Positions 1 to 28,682 of a stretch of 64,000 nucleotides of DNA are shown here, piece after piece. Both the position numbers and the translations under genes were made by a program. Source of the DNA: Cristatella mucedo (Eukaryota > Bryozoa > Phylactolaemata > Cristatellidae); the NCBI GenBank assembly GCA_009760855.2, contig WPIO01000011.1, positions 7,713,501-7,777,500 of the forward strand, read 5' to 3'. Position 1 is the first letter of the stretch. Each line of letters opens with the position of its first letter. Below the pieces are notes generated by a model that saw only the letters and a list, made by a program, of their open reading frames with translations, was not told the DNA's origin and did no database searches.

Positions 1-129
1 TTTTGGCAGGACTGCCGACTCATCGTCTGCCCTCCACAACTCGTGAGCCTGTGGCTGCTTAGGCAGTCTGAGCCCTCGCAAGGTCTCCGCCCAGTGCTCG
101 CATGCTGCAAGAGTAGTGTTCCTTCACAA

Positions 130-657
130 TGTGGTATCCTTGTCTAAACAAGCCCGCATTGTAGCAATGTTATGTAGCTGAAGTAAGCAGACTTATCCAT
201 GGAGCTTACGTGGTCGTCTAATCACTTTGGAACATGACATCTAGATTGTGTACATATTCAACAGGAGATTTTCTGGCTGACCCGATTGTGAGCGTTAATC
301 ATTCCAATTGCCAAATCACACTTGGTTTACCCATAGTTGGTTTTATTGTCATTCAATTTAAGAAATTTTGCTGCCCTTCAAATGAGAATGTCATCAAAAC
401 ATGCAGCAAGGGAGTTAAGAGAATTCGACGTGCTGGAGGGCTGGGAGAAATCAAAGCAAAGGTAAAACTGAGTGTCATCCGCACAGAAGCAAAAGCCTAA
501 ATTGTGCCTGGCCATCCCATAGGCAGGGGATACAGTATCAACCTGAAGAAAATGGGGCCAAGTACAGAGCTCTGAGGTAACCTGTACTTCAGCAGAGGCT
601 CCTTGGATTATCTGTGTCCATTCACATCAATACTCTGGAGTCTCCAACTGAGATAAG
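130..657 (-). mobile_element. LINE family A fragment, downstream half (split by the LTR element)
   Basis: Read on the minus strand this continues the reverse-transcriptase region seen at 2292-2505. It matches other family A copies, for example 3820-3880 and 19090-19330 (the phrase at 133-180 recurs there). Frames are broken. Confidence 0.75.
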
Positions 658-900
658 TGTGGTTTTATTTAATTGATGGCACTGCCCCTGATCACTGTAC
701 GAGTGGGCTGTGACACTCTATGTGGTAAGCACCCGGGAAGTGTCATTAGTGATTGTTATGACAAGGGAGTCAAGGACTCTGATGGACGAGAGGGGCGAAG
801 AGAGTCGTGCTCACCCTGCTCCGTGTGTAGGTGAAATAAACTGGTAGTCTTGCTCTTCGGCTAGCGTTCTGTGCCGTTCGAGACGATAATTCAAGTTACA
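658..900 (+). repeat. 5' LTR of the Ty3-like element
   Basis: 243 bp, TG...CA ends, AATAAA near the 3' side. It is paired with the copy at 2049-2291. Confidence 0.85.
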
Positions 901-914
901 AGCTATTTCGGCGG

Positions 915-1237
915 CGGCGGTGGCCTACAGCAATGTTGCTTGAGCATTTTCAAGTCGGTGATGAGTTCGCAACTTGGTTGCTTGACTCGGAGAGGAGACT
1001 CGAGCTGTGCGGTGTCAATTCGACAGTTTGGCACAAGTATCTGCCTCTCTTCCTGGAAGGAAGCGCCTTCTATGTGAAATCTCTTACATGCCGAAGGCAA
1101 TCAAGGGTGACTACCGTCTGCTTCGGGAGGCTCTGGTAACAGCGCTGGCTAGCCCTGTCGGTAAAGCGCGACTGCTGAGCGCTGAATTAGCAAATACTTG
1201 TCGGAGAGAGGGCGGAGACAAAAGGGACCAGAAGTAA
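915..1237 (+). pseudogene. Broken gag (capsid-like) remnant of the Ty3-like element
   Basis: Two overlapping frames together resemble a Ty3-family gag: FATWLLDSERRLELC then LPLFLEGSAFYV in the first frame, and GDYRLLREALVTAL in a second. The W..F/R..C and PLFLEG patterns are typical of Ty3 capsid proteins. The frame shifts near 1080 and ends at 1237, so the gene is not intact. Confidence 0.6.
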
Positions 1238-2048
1238 TATCAGCAGTCGCCAACGGTGTGCCGGGCGACAACAATTTACCAGGATGCCACCGTGTGGAAC
1301 GCGGTGACAGCGATCCAGGCTGTGACAGTTTGCCAGGCGCCGATGGTGCGCAACGAGGCAACGGCCTGCGAAGTAGCGAAAGCCTTGGAGGTGACGTTGG
1401 CATGCGACGAACCGGTGGGTTATGACTCGGAGCAAGTCGGAGACGCAGAGCAGGTCGGAGGCTTGTCGGTGACGCAAGTGGGCTGTGACGCAGCACAGGT
1501 AAGAGACGAGGCGCAGATCGGATATTCGGTGCAGGTTGTAAACGCGGCTTCAGCGGCGCCCAAAGACGCGGAGACGCAGCGGCGACGCCCGGAGACGCGG
1601 TGGTAGCTTGCGAAGTGGTGATGGTGTGGTATGCACCATTGAGCTTCGAGGCTGTGCCGCCCGACGAGGTGCCAGCGGTGGAGAAATATGTGACCCCATG
1701 AACGCAAGAACGCAGCTGTAAAACGCAGCCGGCTTGTTTCCACAGGCCGTGCGGTCGCCTGCCTCCTCCGAGCAGCCGTTACTTAGCCTCATAATTATGG
1801 GAGCGGACATCAGAACAGTACCGATCGCTAACGAACCCCTTGATGCACACTTCGATGCTGGCCCTGGTAGTATGGCCAGAGCCGACGAGCCCGGCAGACA
1901 GCTACGGCCAAGATGTGACCTGAGACCTCCGGCGCGCTATGAGGACTGTGTGCTTTATGTTTAGCCTTCTCGTTGTCAAAGCAGTGGAGAAGAACAGCTG
2001 CTTGCTGCTCTGGCTACGTCGTTAATTGATCTCTAGATCAGACGGGCA

Positions 2049-2291
2049 TGTGGTTTCATTTAATTGATGACACTGCCCCTGATCGCTGTACGAGTGGGCT
2101 GTGACACTCGATGTGGTGAGTAGCCGGAACGTGCCATTAGTGATTGTTATGACAAGGGAGTCGGGGACTCCAGTGGGCGAGAGGGGCGAAGAGAGTCGTG
2201 CTCACTCTGCTCCGCGTGTAGATGAAATAAACTGGTGGTGTTGCTCGTCGGCTAGCGTTCTGTGCCGTTCGAGACGATAATTCAAGTTACA
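2049..2291 (+). repeat. 3' LTR of the Ty3-like element
   Basis: Direct repeat of 658-900 with the same length and ends. The few differences suggest a fairly young insertion. No clean polypurine tract is seen just before it. Confidence 0.85.
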
Positions 2292-2505
2292 ATATGGACC
2301 TCAATCATTGCAGTGCAGTGCCAGTTATGCCCAGACGAGATGTGAGGCGCTCTAAAAGGATTTGTTGATCGATAGTATCAAAAGCTGAGAAAGATCGAGC
2401 AAAAACAAGCAGAGGGACCCTATCTAAGTCTCCATTCCTAAGTAGGTCGTTATATACCCGAAGCAATGCTGAGTCTGTGTAGTGATTAGCTCTAAAACCA
2501 GACTG
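2292..2505 (-). mobile_element. LINE family A fragment, RT motif A part
   Basis: The minus strand reads SGFRANHYTDSALLRVYNDL and FSAFDTIDQQILLERL, the start of a CR1/L2-type reverse transcriptase up to motif A (AFDTID). It abuts the VNTR on one side and the LTR element on the other. Confidence 0.75.
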
Positions 2506-2858
2506 GCACTGCGGCGTGGCAGTAGCCTGCTGCAGCGTCGTGGCAGTAGCCTGCAGTTGCGTCACGGCGTAGCCTTCCGATGCCTCACCACCGTGGCCTT
2601 CCGATGCGTAACCACCGTAGCCCACTGCGGCGTCACGGCCGCACCTGCTGCTGCGGCACGGTTGTAGCCTTCCGATGCGTCACCACCGTAGCCTTCCGAT
2701 GCGTCACCACCGTGGCCTTCCGATGCGTCACCACCGTAGCCCACTGCGGCGTCACGGCCGCACCTGCTGCTGCGGCACGGCTGTAGCCTTCCGATGCGTC
2801 ACCACCGTAGCCTTCCGATGCGTCACCACCGTAGCCCACAGCTGCGTCACCCCTTGCA
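2500..2858. repeat. 24-bp VNTR with higher-order structure
   Basis: Units of the type GTAGCCTTCCGATGCGTCAC plus CACC repeat head to tail. They are broken by a longer spacer rich in GCTGCTGCGGCAC that recurs at about 2618-2670 and 2736-2790, giving a higher-order period near 120 bp. On the minus strand the unit encodes an octapeptide, GYGGDASE, without stops. It looks like a minisatellite rather than a host exon: no splice sites or matching gene were found. Confidence 0.85.
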
Positions 2859-3094
2859 CATAAACAATCTGCATGATAGCAAGGCACTATTTATTAAGCT
2901 AGGATGTATAAAAGTTAGGAGTAGGATGGAGGAGTTTGGTGAACGCATGACCAGTGGTTGAGAACTAGTCCATGGCGGTACAGCCTGTCTAAATGTGGTT
3001 GCATGCTGGCGTTGGGCGGGTTGGCGCCGACGCTAGCGAATCGCATTGCAGCGGTCCTGTTACTGTGCCTCTGGCATTGTGTGATGTCTACAAA

Positions 3095-3905
3095 ATAATA
3101 ATAATAATAATAATATTGCACTTGATAAAGCGCCCTCAGAGAACTTAATCTCTTTCTAGGCGCTTTACATTTGCTGCAAAGTGATACGCAATAGAATAGT
3201 AAGTAAAATCATGCTTGAAAAACAAACAAAATGAATAATATGGTTAGGGGTGAAATGCACAGGGTCAGCATGCAAATGTGGTTAGTGGCAGCATGCACAG
3301 TGTCAGCACGCATAAGCACATCAAGGACGAATCACAGGGACCCACTAAATGCTGTCCTAAATAGGTGTGTTTTTAAGTTCCTTTTAAATGTGGTCAGGTC
3401 AGGGGATGTTCTGATGCAGGTCGAAAGGGAGTTCCAGGCTTTGGGAGCATACGAGCTAAATGCACGGTCTCCAAAGGATTTGAGGTTTGTACGAGGTATT
3501 TCTAGACTGTTGGATTCCGAAAAGCGAGTGGTACGATGCTTTGCCTGATGGGGTAGTATATCTGGCAGATAGGCTGGAGCCATAGAATGAAGAGACCTAA
3601 AAGTGAGCGACAAAACCTTGAAGTCAATCCGTTGCCTCACTAGTAGCCAGTGCAGGTCGGCGAGAAGTGGTGTGATGTGGCAACTGCGACGCTCACGGCA
3701 GACAAGCCTAGCTGCAGAGTTTTGCACCAGCTGCAATCGCCTGATCGCACATGCTGGTAGGCCAGTAAGCAGTGAGTTGCAGAAGTCAAGACGAGATGTC
3801 ACGAATGCATGGACCAACTTGGACGTGGTATCCTTATCTAAACAAGCTCTAATTTTAGCAATGTTATGAAGCTGAAAATAGGCAGATAAAAGACTGCACG
3901 GCAAA
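3095..3905 (-). mobile_element. LINE family A, 3' part of RT ORF and 3' end
   Basis: A 190-codon minus-strand frame (3332-3904) carries the C-terminal part of a CR1/L2-like ORF2 (SRLDFCNSLLTGLP, RRLQLVQNSAARLV, DLHWLLVRQRIDFK). The 3' end has the family stem-loop (about 3127-3170) and an ATA/ATT tail at 3095-3117. Confidence 0.85.
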
Positions 3906-5129
3906 CATATGGAGTTGCAAACGTGTTACTGGTGTTGCTATTGAGCAAGAAACACTATCCATACCTTCACAGACCAGAGAGTAACATACTACCGGGACAC
4001 CTTATCGTTCGGTTGATGTACGTCGTTCCAGAAGAGTACTGCGCATTTTTTTATTTCTAATCTAAATTAAGTCTGTTATATGTAATTACGTAATATAATC
4101 GTAATTAATTGTAGATTCGCGTCATTCTAAAAATTTTACGAGCGGTTGGTATGGGCAGCGATTACCAGACATATGTCACAAAAGCATTTGCAACTTATTC
4201 GCCAGAAATGCTCATTAACTTTGGTGGCCCCTGCTTTTGGCCCGCACAAATAACTACATAAAATTAGCCATACCATGGCCACCGTATACAGCTACATTTA
4301 TCAGGAAAGATTTGGGTGAGTTAGCATAATATATTTCTACAACTTTTTGTTCGGTCTTCCTGCTGTTATACGGCTGCCGCTGAGTTCAACAATGGCGACT
4401 TGTCTGCGATAGGGCTCTATAACTTCCTCCCCCACTAGAGAGCGGCCTTAGGTGAAGCCTGGCACACTGTGGACCTTTACATGACTTCTTCACGATACCT
4501 TCGGGAATTCCATCGATATCTTCGCTGCGACTGTCAACGAACTATCCTCAGATATGCTACTCAACACAGGACAAGCTTTGCGTAAGATGCGATGTCGCCA
4601 TTAGTCAATGCTTACTGGCGGGCCTTCTTCGGCGGGTAAGTAAGAACCTCGCTGCAAGCGTTCGCCCTATCAACCGCTTGGCTATCAAACTTAAGACCTG
4701 TAAGTTTAAAGCACTGATTGACACTCGTTTTAGTAGCAGTTCACTCACCATGCCTCAGCATGTTGTAAGAAGTCGACCGTCGGCCGTTGCCAGGGTTCCA
4801 TTTAAATTCGTCTTCGCAGAAGCTAGCTGCATTTCTGCCGACCGAGATGTGGATGACGCCCTGCTTTATTAACTGAGTGTCCGAGACTACCCGACCTGGG
4901 TGTAGTTTGATTGCCGTCACGCACTGCACAAAACACCAGCCGATGAGAAACACCAAAAGTTTATTCGACCACGCACAGAGCCGGTGGAAGCGCCACTGCC
5001 CTCCCGCAAACGTTCGTCCGCTTCAGTCGTCTGCGGTACTGAAACGCTGCACTCTGATTCGTTAACGTTGTAGCTAACGCCTAGCTGCGCTCTGATAGGC
5101 TAGTCGGTGGTCTGAGGGTCCTCCGGCCT
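3906..5129. other. Unassigned interval with a weak protease-like frame
   Basis: No repeat family or exon is recognised. A 64-codon plus frame (4678-4872) includes KFKALIDT followed by serines, resembling the ALIDTGSS site of retroelement aspartic proteases but with Arg where Gly is needed. It may be a decayed pol remnant. Evidence is thin. Confidence 0.3.
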
Positions 5130-8012
5130 AGTACTGGCAGATAAGATGCGCTGTCATACGCTGGGGTATGCATAAACGAACGAAACTACACTGGGTTTCA
5201 TTCTTTGAGTCCGGTCTAACAAGGTTGGTGGCAGGGTCGCTATTGTTGTTCGTGAATCGTTTGGCTATAAGACTTGTAGTTTTTTGCACGGGCCATCCTT
5301 GAATTAGTTGCAATCAGGTTCTCATCAAAGACCGTACCTGTCAATGTTGTAATCTACCGACCTCATTCTGGCTGTCTAACCTTGTTTTATAGCGGAGTTT
5401 TCGGAGCTCCTCACTAAAATATTTGTGCGGGACAGGCCACCACTAATTGCAGGAGACTTCAAGTCCGCTCATTTCTAGTCTGTTTGGAGAACTTTGGTTT
5501 GGTTCAATAGGTAATTTGCAATAGGTAATTTTCAATTGCAATAGGTATTTTCAATAGGTAATTTTCAATAGTTAATCGTACGACTCACGTAGGCGACCGT
5601 ATCCTGGATCTCGTTGTAACTAAGGGTGCCTGCTACGCTGATCTTGTTGTTTGCCCGCTTACCATCTCAGATCAATGCTCTGTCTCATTTACTGTTCCTG
5701 TCCCGTTGTACATGCAGTGTAGCGTCGAGTTTGTCCACCAAATCAACTTAAAAAGCTTGGACACAGACATTCTGGAAATATGCCAGCGGAGCAGATCTTC
5801 TTGATCTGCACCCAGACTCGACTGACAGCCCTGATAACCTCATTGCTGCAGTGAGCAAGACACTTAAGAGTGCCATTGACAGGTATTCTCCCAATGTTCT
5901 GTCCATATACAGTCACGGAAATTCCTTTCAATTTACAAAAAAACTACAAAATATGCCCCTTAATAAGCATAGGCTTGAACGCCGCTTTAAGGAGTCCGGA
6001 TCTGATGAAGATCTAGTTTATTCCAAAGAACTTCAAGCCCACAGCTGGAAGCTTACAAAAGCCAGGGCTTCTTTTTTCACTCAAAAACTTAAGTCCTGCC
6101 ACTCAGACCCAAAACAGATTTATAAGACGGTACATAAGTGGTGGCTAATTGTGAGAGGTCTCACATCCAAATATAATTGGCTCAACCGTTAGGTTTTCTG
6201 CTCTTTTCACTGAAAAATTGTGCACATTCGTGCCTCCATAGAGCTCCGTTCGACGAAATTAATAGTTGAATCGCACGCAGTTTGTGACCTTCATGAAGCT
6301 ATATCCGAGGTTTCTGAAGGCGATGTGGCTACCTTAATTAGGTCTAGTAAAAAGAGCTTATCTCCTGAAAACATCGTACCATCACATCTCTGGTCTTCAC
6401 AGGCACACACACTTAGCCCTGCCATAAGTGAGATTTGTATTGCTACTCCGGAAAAGAGGTTTGTACCCAAGTCTTTTAAATCGGCCATCTTTAGACCGAT
6501 ACTTTATAAGGCTAGAGTAGATTCGGTTGTTCTTGCAAGCTATTGAGTAGTTTCCATGCTTCTTTTTTGCGTCAAAGATTCACGGAAAATTCTACGCTGA
6601 AAAGCTTCTATCGCACATTGACAAGAAAGAATTTTCAGAAAATTTGTGGGGTTTAAGCACCACCACTCCGCTGAAACTGCTCTGCAGCCTGTAGCCAATG
6701 TCATCCTCTGCAGCAGCGAAAACAGGAATTTCACAGCCCGGCCCTTCTATCATCCTTCTTCCATGACTATTGATTGCGATATCCTTCTATTCTTCCTGAA
6801 AGATTAAGAACAATGATCTACCTGGCAGATGAGGCACTGGCGTGCTTCAAACCGTTCGTGTTCAATCCGTGTCGTCTGGAGCTCAGTTCTCATTACCGTG
6901 TCACCTCTCAAGTTCCACAGGGGCCTCGGTCCTCGGTTGTCCTTCATTTATACTGAACCACTGGATTAAGTGATTGGACGCCCACGGAATAGACTATCAC
7001 TTGTATGCTTAAGATACTCAACTGTACTTGTCTTTAAAACCGTCGGAATCTGCTGCAGCGACTAATCAATTTGATGATTGCCTTGCAGACATTTGATCCT
7101 GCATATCGGCAAATTACCTTTAACTAAACTACAATAAGACAGAAATGATACACCTAGGAAAACCCCATGAGTGTGGCTGCACTAGAAGGCCGTGCTCTTC
7201 TAATAGGTGATGCTGTTGTGCGACCATCACCACGTGCTCAGAATGTAGGTGTAGTTTTTGGCAGCTGCCTAGTCTTTGAAAGCGTCGTTAAGAAAACTTT
7301 GCACAGCTAGCAACTACGTCCGATTCCTATCCAAGATTTGGAGCTGTCTTTGACGATGGCTTGAATTTAACTAGCTTCCTGTCTCGTCTAGATTATTGCA
7401 ATTCCATTTCGGCTGGGCTACCAAAAAAGTTACTAGGCCAATGTAGCTGGTGATGAAAATAGCTGTAAGGCTAATTTACAAATCCCCGAGGTTTGACCAC
7501 GTGTCTCCTTTGAAAGAGCTTGCTTGGATGGCAGCCGGTTGATCAACGGATAGAGTAGAGTTGTTATCATGACCTACAAGAGCTAACGCGGCTTGGCTCA
7601 TTCCAATCTAGCTGAACTACTGCACCAGATTCAGCATCCTCGTGCCCTCACGTCCTCTACGGAGAATGAATTGGCTGTTGCCTTCATTACATAGCTTACA
7701 GCCAGTTGGCGACAGAAGCTTTAGCTCTTCAGGTCCTCGACTGTGGAACTCATTCCCACAATTCTTACGCAACGACATCTACTTCCCTGCTGCCGACTAC
7801 GGCACATCCTTTTCAGCCGTCCTACGCTGCTACTTCCAAGCTACTTAATACCTCAACGGCTCTCCTGACTCAGCTGTGCTTCTCACTTTCTCATAGTTTC
7901 GCGAGATGAATTCTGCTGGCAACCAACCGAATGCGTACCGAAAGCTGCTTAGACTTTGAGTACACTATACGAAAATCCCCTTAGAATCTTTGTAGACCTA
8001 TAGACTGAGATA
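5130..8012 (+). mobile_element. LINE family B, longest copy (endonuclease plus RT, decayed)
   Basis: In order the plus strand shows an AP-endonuclease C-terminal part (VVIYRPHSG near 5345, AGDFK near 5450, DRILDLVVTK near 5600, ISDQCS near 5670), the linker (5851-6192), reverse-transcriptase N-terminal motifs (6220-6546), palm remnants (6600-7150) and the C-terminal GDRSFSSSGPRLWNSFPQFL segment (7642-7848). It ends in the family B 3' region near 8012. Many stops and frameshifts make it inactive. Confidence 0.82.
5508..5576. repeat. Short tandem repeat inside the LINE endonuclease region
   Basis: CAATAGGTAATTTT-like units of about 13-17 bp repeat four to five times and interrupt the endonuclease remnant. 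Confidence 0.6.
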
Positions 8013-9490
8013 CACACGGCCACAGGCCGAAGTCCGTGTTGCTGGATATACTAGAGGGTCCAGGTGCTGCTGAGGTGAGAGCCCACTGCATGTTGAGAAG
8101 CCTGCGCAGTGAAGACCTCTGGTACACACTTGTAGTCACAAGCCAGGCGATAGCCGGTTCCGTTCCTAGCACGGCACCAACAGGCACCAGCCGCTGGAGT
8201 TTCGCGTGCAACCTCGTCCTCCAGATTGTTCGGCGACCTACGGTTAAGTCGACCCCAGTTTGAAAGTTTTTCGAAACTAGCACGCCTAGTCACCTCGAAA
8301 CTCACTTGCAGCTCACAGCTCAGCAAACGGCCAAGCCGTGCATTGTCAGTCTCACACAGGTATTTTCAACATCTGTGGCGGTATAATATATAGAGCTACG
8401 TGTTGATACTTTTGCCTATTAGGTTGAACTAGGTTAGGTGGTCGCTGACCCAAGGTGCTGATTCCTATGAAGCAAGCGCCTCAAAGAATGATGAAAGTAC
8501 CTTTTTTTTTTATTGCAAACGGCATAGCACGCTTCGAAGACACAGCTAGGACAGGAGTGCACTACTCCTATTTCCCACTTCAATGGCAGAACAATTGCGG
8601 ACAAATCTCGACAATTCTATTCCTCGCTACAATTCCATTGAGCTTTTCACATGGCCGAGCATTATTCAAGGAATATAGTGGCGAGAACTGGTGGCATGAA
8701 CAAGTAGCCGTAGACCTAAATGCCATGCGTCGCAGGCTAAGTTATTCTACGACCTGTCTGCTACAAGTGGCATGAGTTCGGTGAGGCAGGCAATGTTCAC
8801 CTGCTGCTTGATTACATGGCTGAATGCACAATCAAATCAACACTGACTGAAGCATCATTCAAAAGCCAAGCATAGCAAGAAAGACAAACTGAGAAACAAA
8901 GAAAGAATGAAGCTTGAGCGAGGCATTCCACTCCATTTGACCAGACCTATCGTGGACAACGGATAAAAGAATACATATCACTCACTGCCTTACCTCGTAC
9001 CTATTGTGTAAGACATTTAACTAATAACTTAATAAGCTACACGGTAACAAAGACAGTGGAGGACTCGGTCAGAAAAAAAATGAGGAAAACGCAGCAACGG
9101 CCTGGGCACAAAATACATAGGCTGCAGCTGCAGGGAGATTCTCTCTCAGTGATTCAAAATTCAGGCGATACAAAAAGCGAGACCTTTAGCGTGCACTTAT
9201 TACAGCCTGATGCACTCCAAGGCATCGTGCACACGAGCACCACCATCAGACTGACCGCGGGGCAGGTGCAAAAGATTAAGACTCCACTGACGGCCTGGCT
9301 GCCAGTGAGCTGGCACTCAAGTGTTTCTGAAAAAGCTCGTAACAATCTTCGTATTTCTTCACCATTCCGTCTATGTCGTCATTGGCATCAACAACCTAAC
9401 AACATGGAAAGCAATCTATGAGGCAAAGGAAGCATACTTTGAAAGAGGCTCACTGGGCAAGCAGATCGAGAATCTAGATCCTAGAAATAA
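8013..9490. other. No recognised gene or repeat
   Basis: Short frames on both strands (for example 8051-8326 minus, 8455-8775 plus, 9056-9421 plus) show no family signature. It probably lies downstream of the kinase gene. Confidence 0.4.
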
Positions 9491-9494
9491 GTCG

Positions 9495-9662
9495 CCGCGC
9501 TGGTTTGGCCCAGTGGTTAAGGTGCTCGCCCCGACCAAGGTCATGGTGAATGAATCTCATGCCCGAGGTCGTGGGCTCAAGGCTCGTGGCATATGCGAAG
9601 TGTCTGAACAGAGATTAAGTTCTCTTAGGGTGCTATATAAATTATTATATATTTGTTCACTA
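9495..9662 (+). mobile_element. tRNA-derived SINE with LINE-A-like tail
   Basis: A box A-like segment (TGGCCCAGTGGTTAAGG), a box B-like segment (GGTCGTGGGCTCAAGGC) and a 3' tail (AGATTAAGTTCTCTTAGGG) resembling the 3' end of LINE family A. It ends in an AT-rich tract. The same family lies at 59455-59600. Confidence 0.75.
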
Positions 9663-10700
9663 TTTTAAGTCAGAATTTCTATTATACGCAAGCCGAAGGC
9701 TCTGCCCATCTGACAAGTCATTCACCCACATTGCTACAGGTGCAAGGAAACTGGCGCGAGCTAGCCGAAAAATAGGGGTGCTTCGCAAAAGAATCGAGTT
9801 GCAAATGAGTTCGTTCGGCAGAAACATCTGCTGGAGTCATGATGGGGAAGAAAAAACGCCTACTTCGGGAACTTGACAGCCATCGCTTTCGAGTCTCGAT
9901 GCTGAGGCAACAATACTTCCTTGCTGCTTCCCAGCAGTCGAACTCTGGCAAGCATTGGTGAAACACCACACTTCCATTACATCCAGAGCTCTTGAAGCCC
10001 AATGAGAACTCTGGGAGCTGAGCCATAGCTGCACAGGCCACTACGAAGCAGCAGGGTTGCTAAACACTTCCCTGCTTGTCGTCTGCTGACATAAACAGAG
10101 CATTGACGTCAACGTCATCGGCTCTAGAATAGACTTGAGACGAAATTATCACTAGCATCTTGCTCCAGCTATGGGTCAGAGTGAGTGAATATGAGCAGGC
10201 AGGTCACTAAACCAGAGCCACAAATGAAACAGTGACAGTCGGTAACAACACCACCACCACTCCTCAGAAAGAGCACCTAAAGGCACAGCAAACATTTAGA
10301 TCTGTCGGGAGCCTAACGAAAGAAAGAAGTAGTAAAAGAAAAAGACCTGTGCCTATGCACACAAGCAGCAGCGATCGGCTCACTTCCTTCGCCTACGAGA
10401 GTCGGTTGAAATCCACTGCGGTTTTCTTGCTGAATGTTTGATCCTTTTTGCTCTGCTCACAGATCGCCGCTTTTCACTCTGTCGACCTTCCCCCCTCCCA
10501 AGATCATGCGATGCTCGAAAGCCGGTGGCCAGATGTTGCCCAAAATGGATTATTTATTTGCTAGCTGACAAACGCTTGCAGTTCTAGTAACGACAGCTTT
10601 GGCCGTGCCCATTGCAGGGGCAGCAGAACCCTAGAACCCAAGCGTGTGGCCGAAGGCAGCACAGCAAACTAAGTGCATGGCTTTTAGGCAGTGAAACTCA
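9663..10700. other. Downstream side of the kinase gene, last exon or 3' UTR expected here
   Basis: No repeats were recognised. The minus strand near 10130-10060 reads ADDVDVNALFMSADDKQGSV then stop, after a ctattctag. This could be the kinase C-terminus, but its phase does not fit the upstream exon. Nothing else is identifiable. Confidence 0.3.
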
Positions 10701-10701
10701 C

Positions 10702-28497
<17,796 letters not shown>

Positions 28498-28682
28498 CTG
28501 TGAGAACATAATACAGCAAAAAATATGGCTGTGTGTGTGTGTCTATAATAACTGCCCTTAAAACATAATGAAGCATAAAAATAAGACCGCAGTACGTAAA
28601 AACCAGTTTACCGTAACCCGACGATTTTTCAGTGATGACGTTTCAAAGCTTCTTGCTTTAGAAAATCCTACAAAGATCTTCA

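Larger units (their letters stand above)
658..2291 (+). mobile_element. Internally deleted Ty3-like LTR retrotransposon
   Basis: Two direct repeats of 243 bp each (658-900 and 2049-2291) differ at only a few positions. Both start TGTGG and end TTACA, and both hold an AATAAA inside GAAATAAACTGG. The internal region is only about 1.15 kb. It carries a gag-like remnant and no visible protease, reverse transcriptase or integrase, so the copy is non-autonomous. Flanking 5-mers ataag (653-657) and atatg (2292-2296) match at four of five positions, fitting a slightly decayed 5-bp target duplication. It sits inside a minus-strand LINE, splitting it. Confidence 0.82.

Noticed and set aside
2500-2858. 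CRISPR-like direct repeats
   Set aside because: The units are contiguous 24-bp repeats with no unique spacers, in an animal genome full of retroelements; this is a minisatellite.
8051-8326. Minus-strand frame with a Rab-like phrase (EVTRRASFEKLSNW)
   Set aside because: Only one short stretch resembles a Rab GTPase; there is no matching donor or acceptor, no G-box motifs nearby and the rest of the frame is unrelated.
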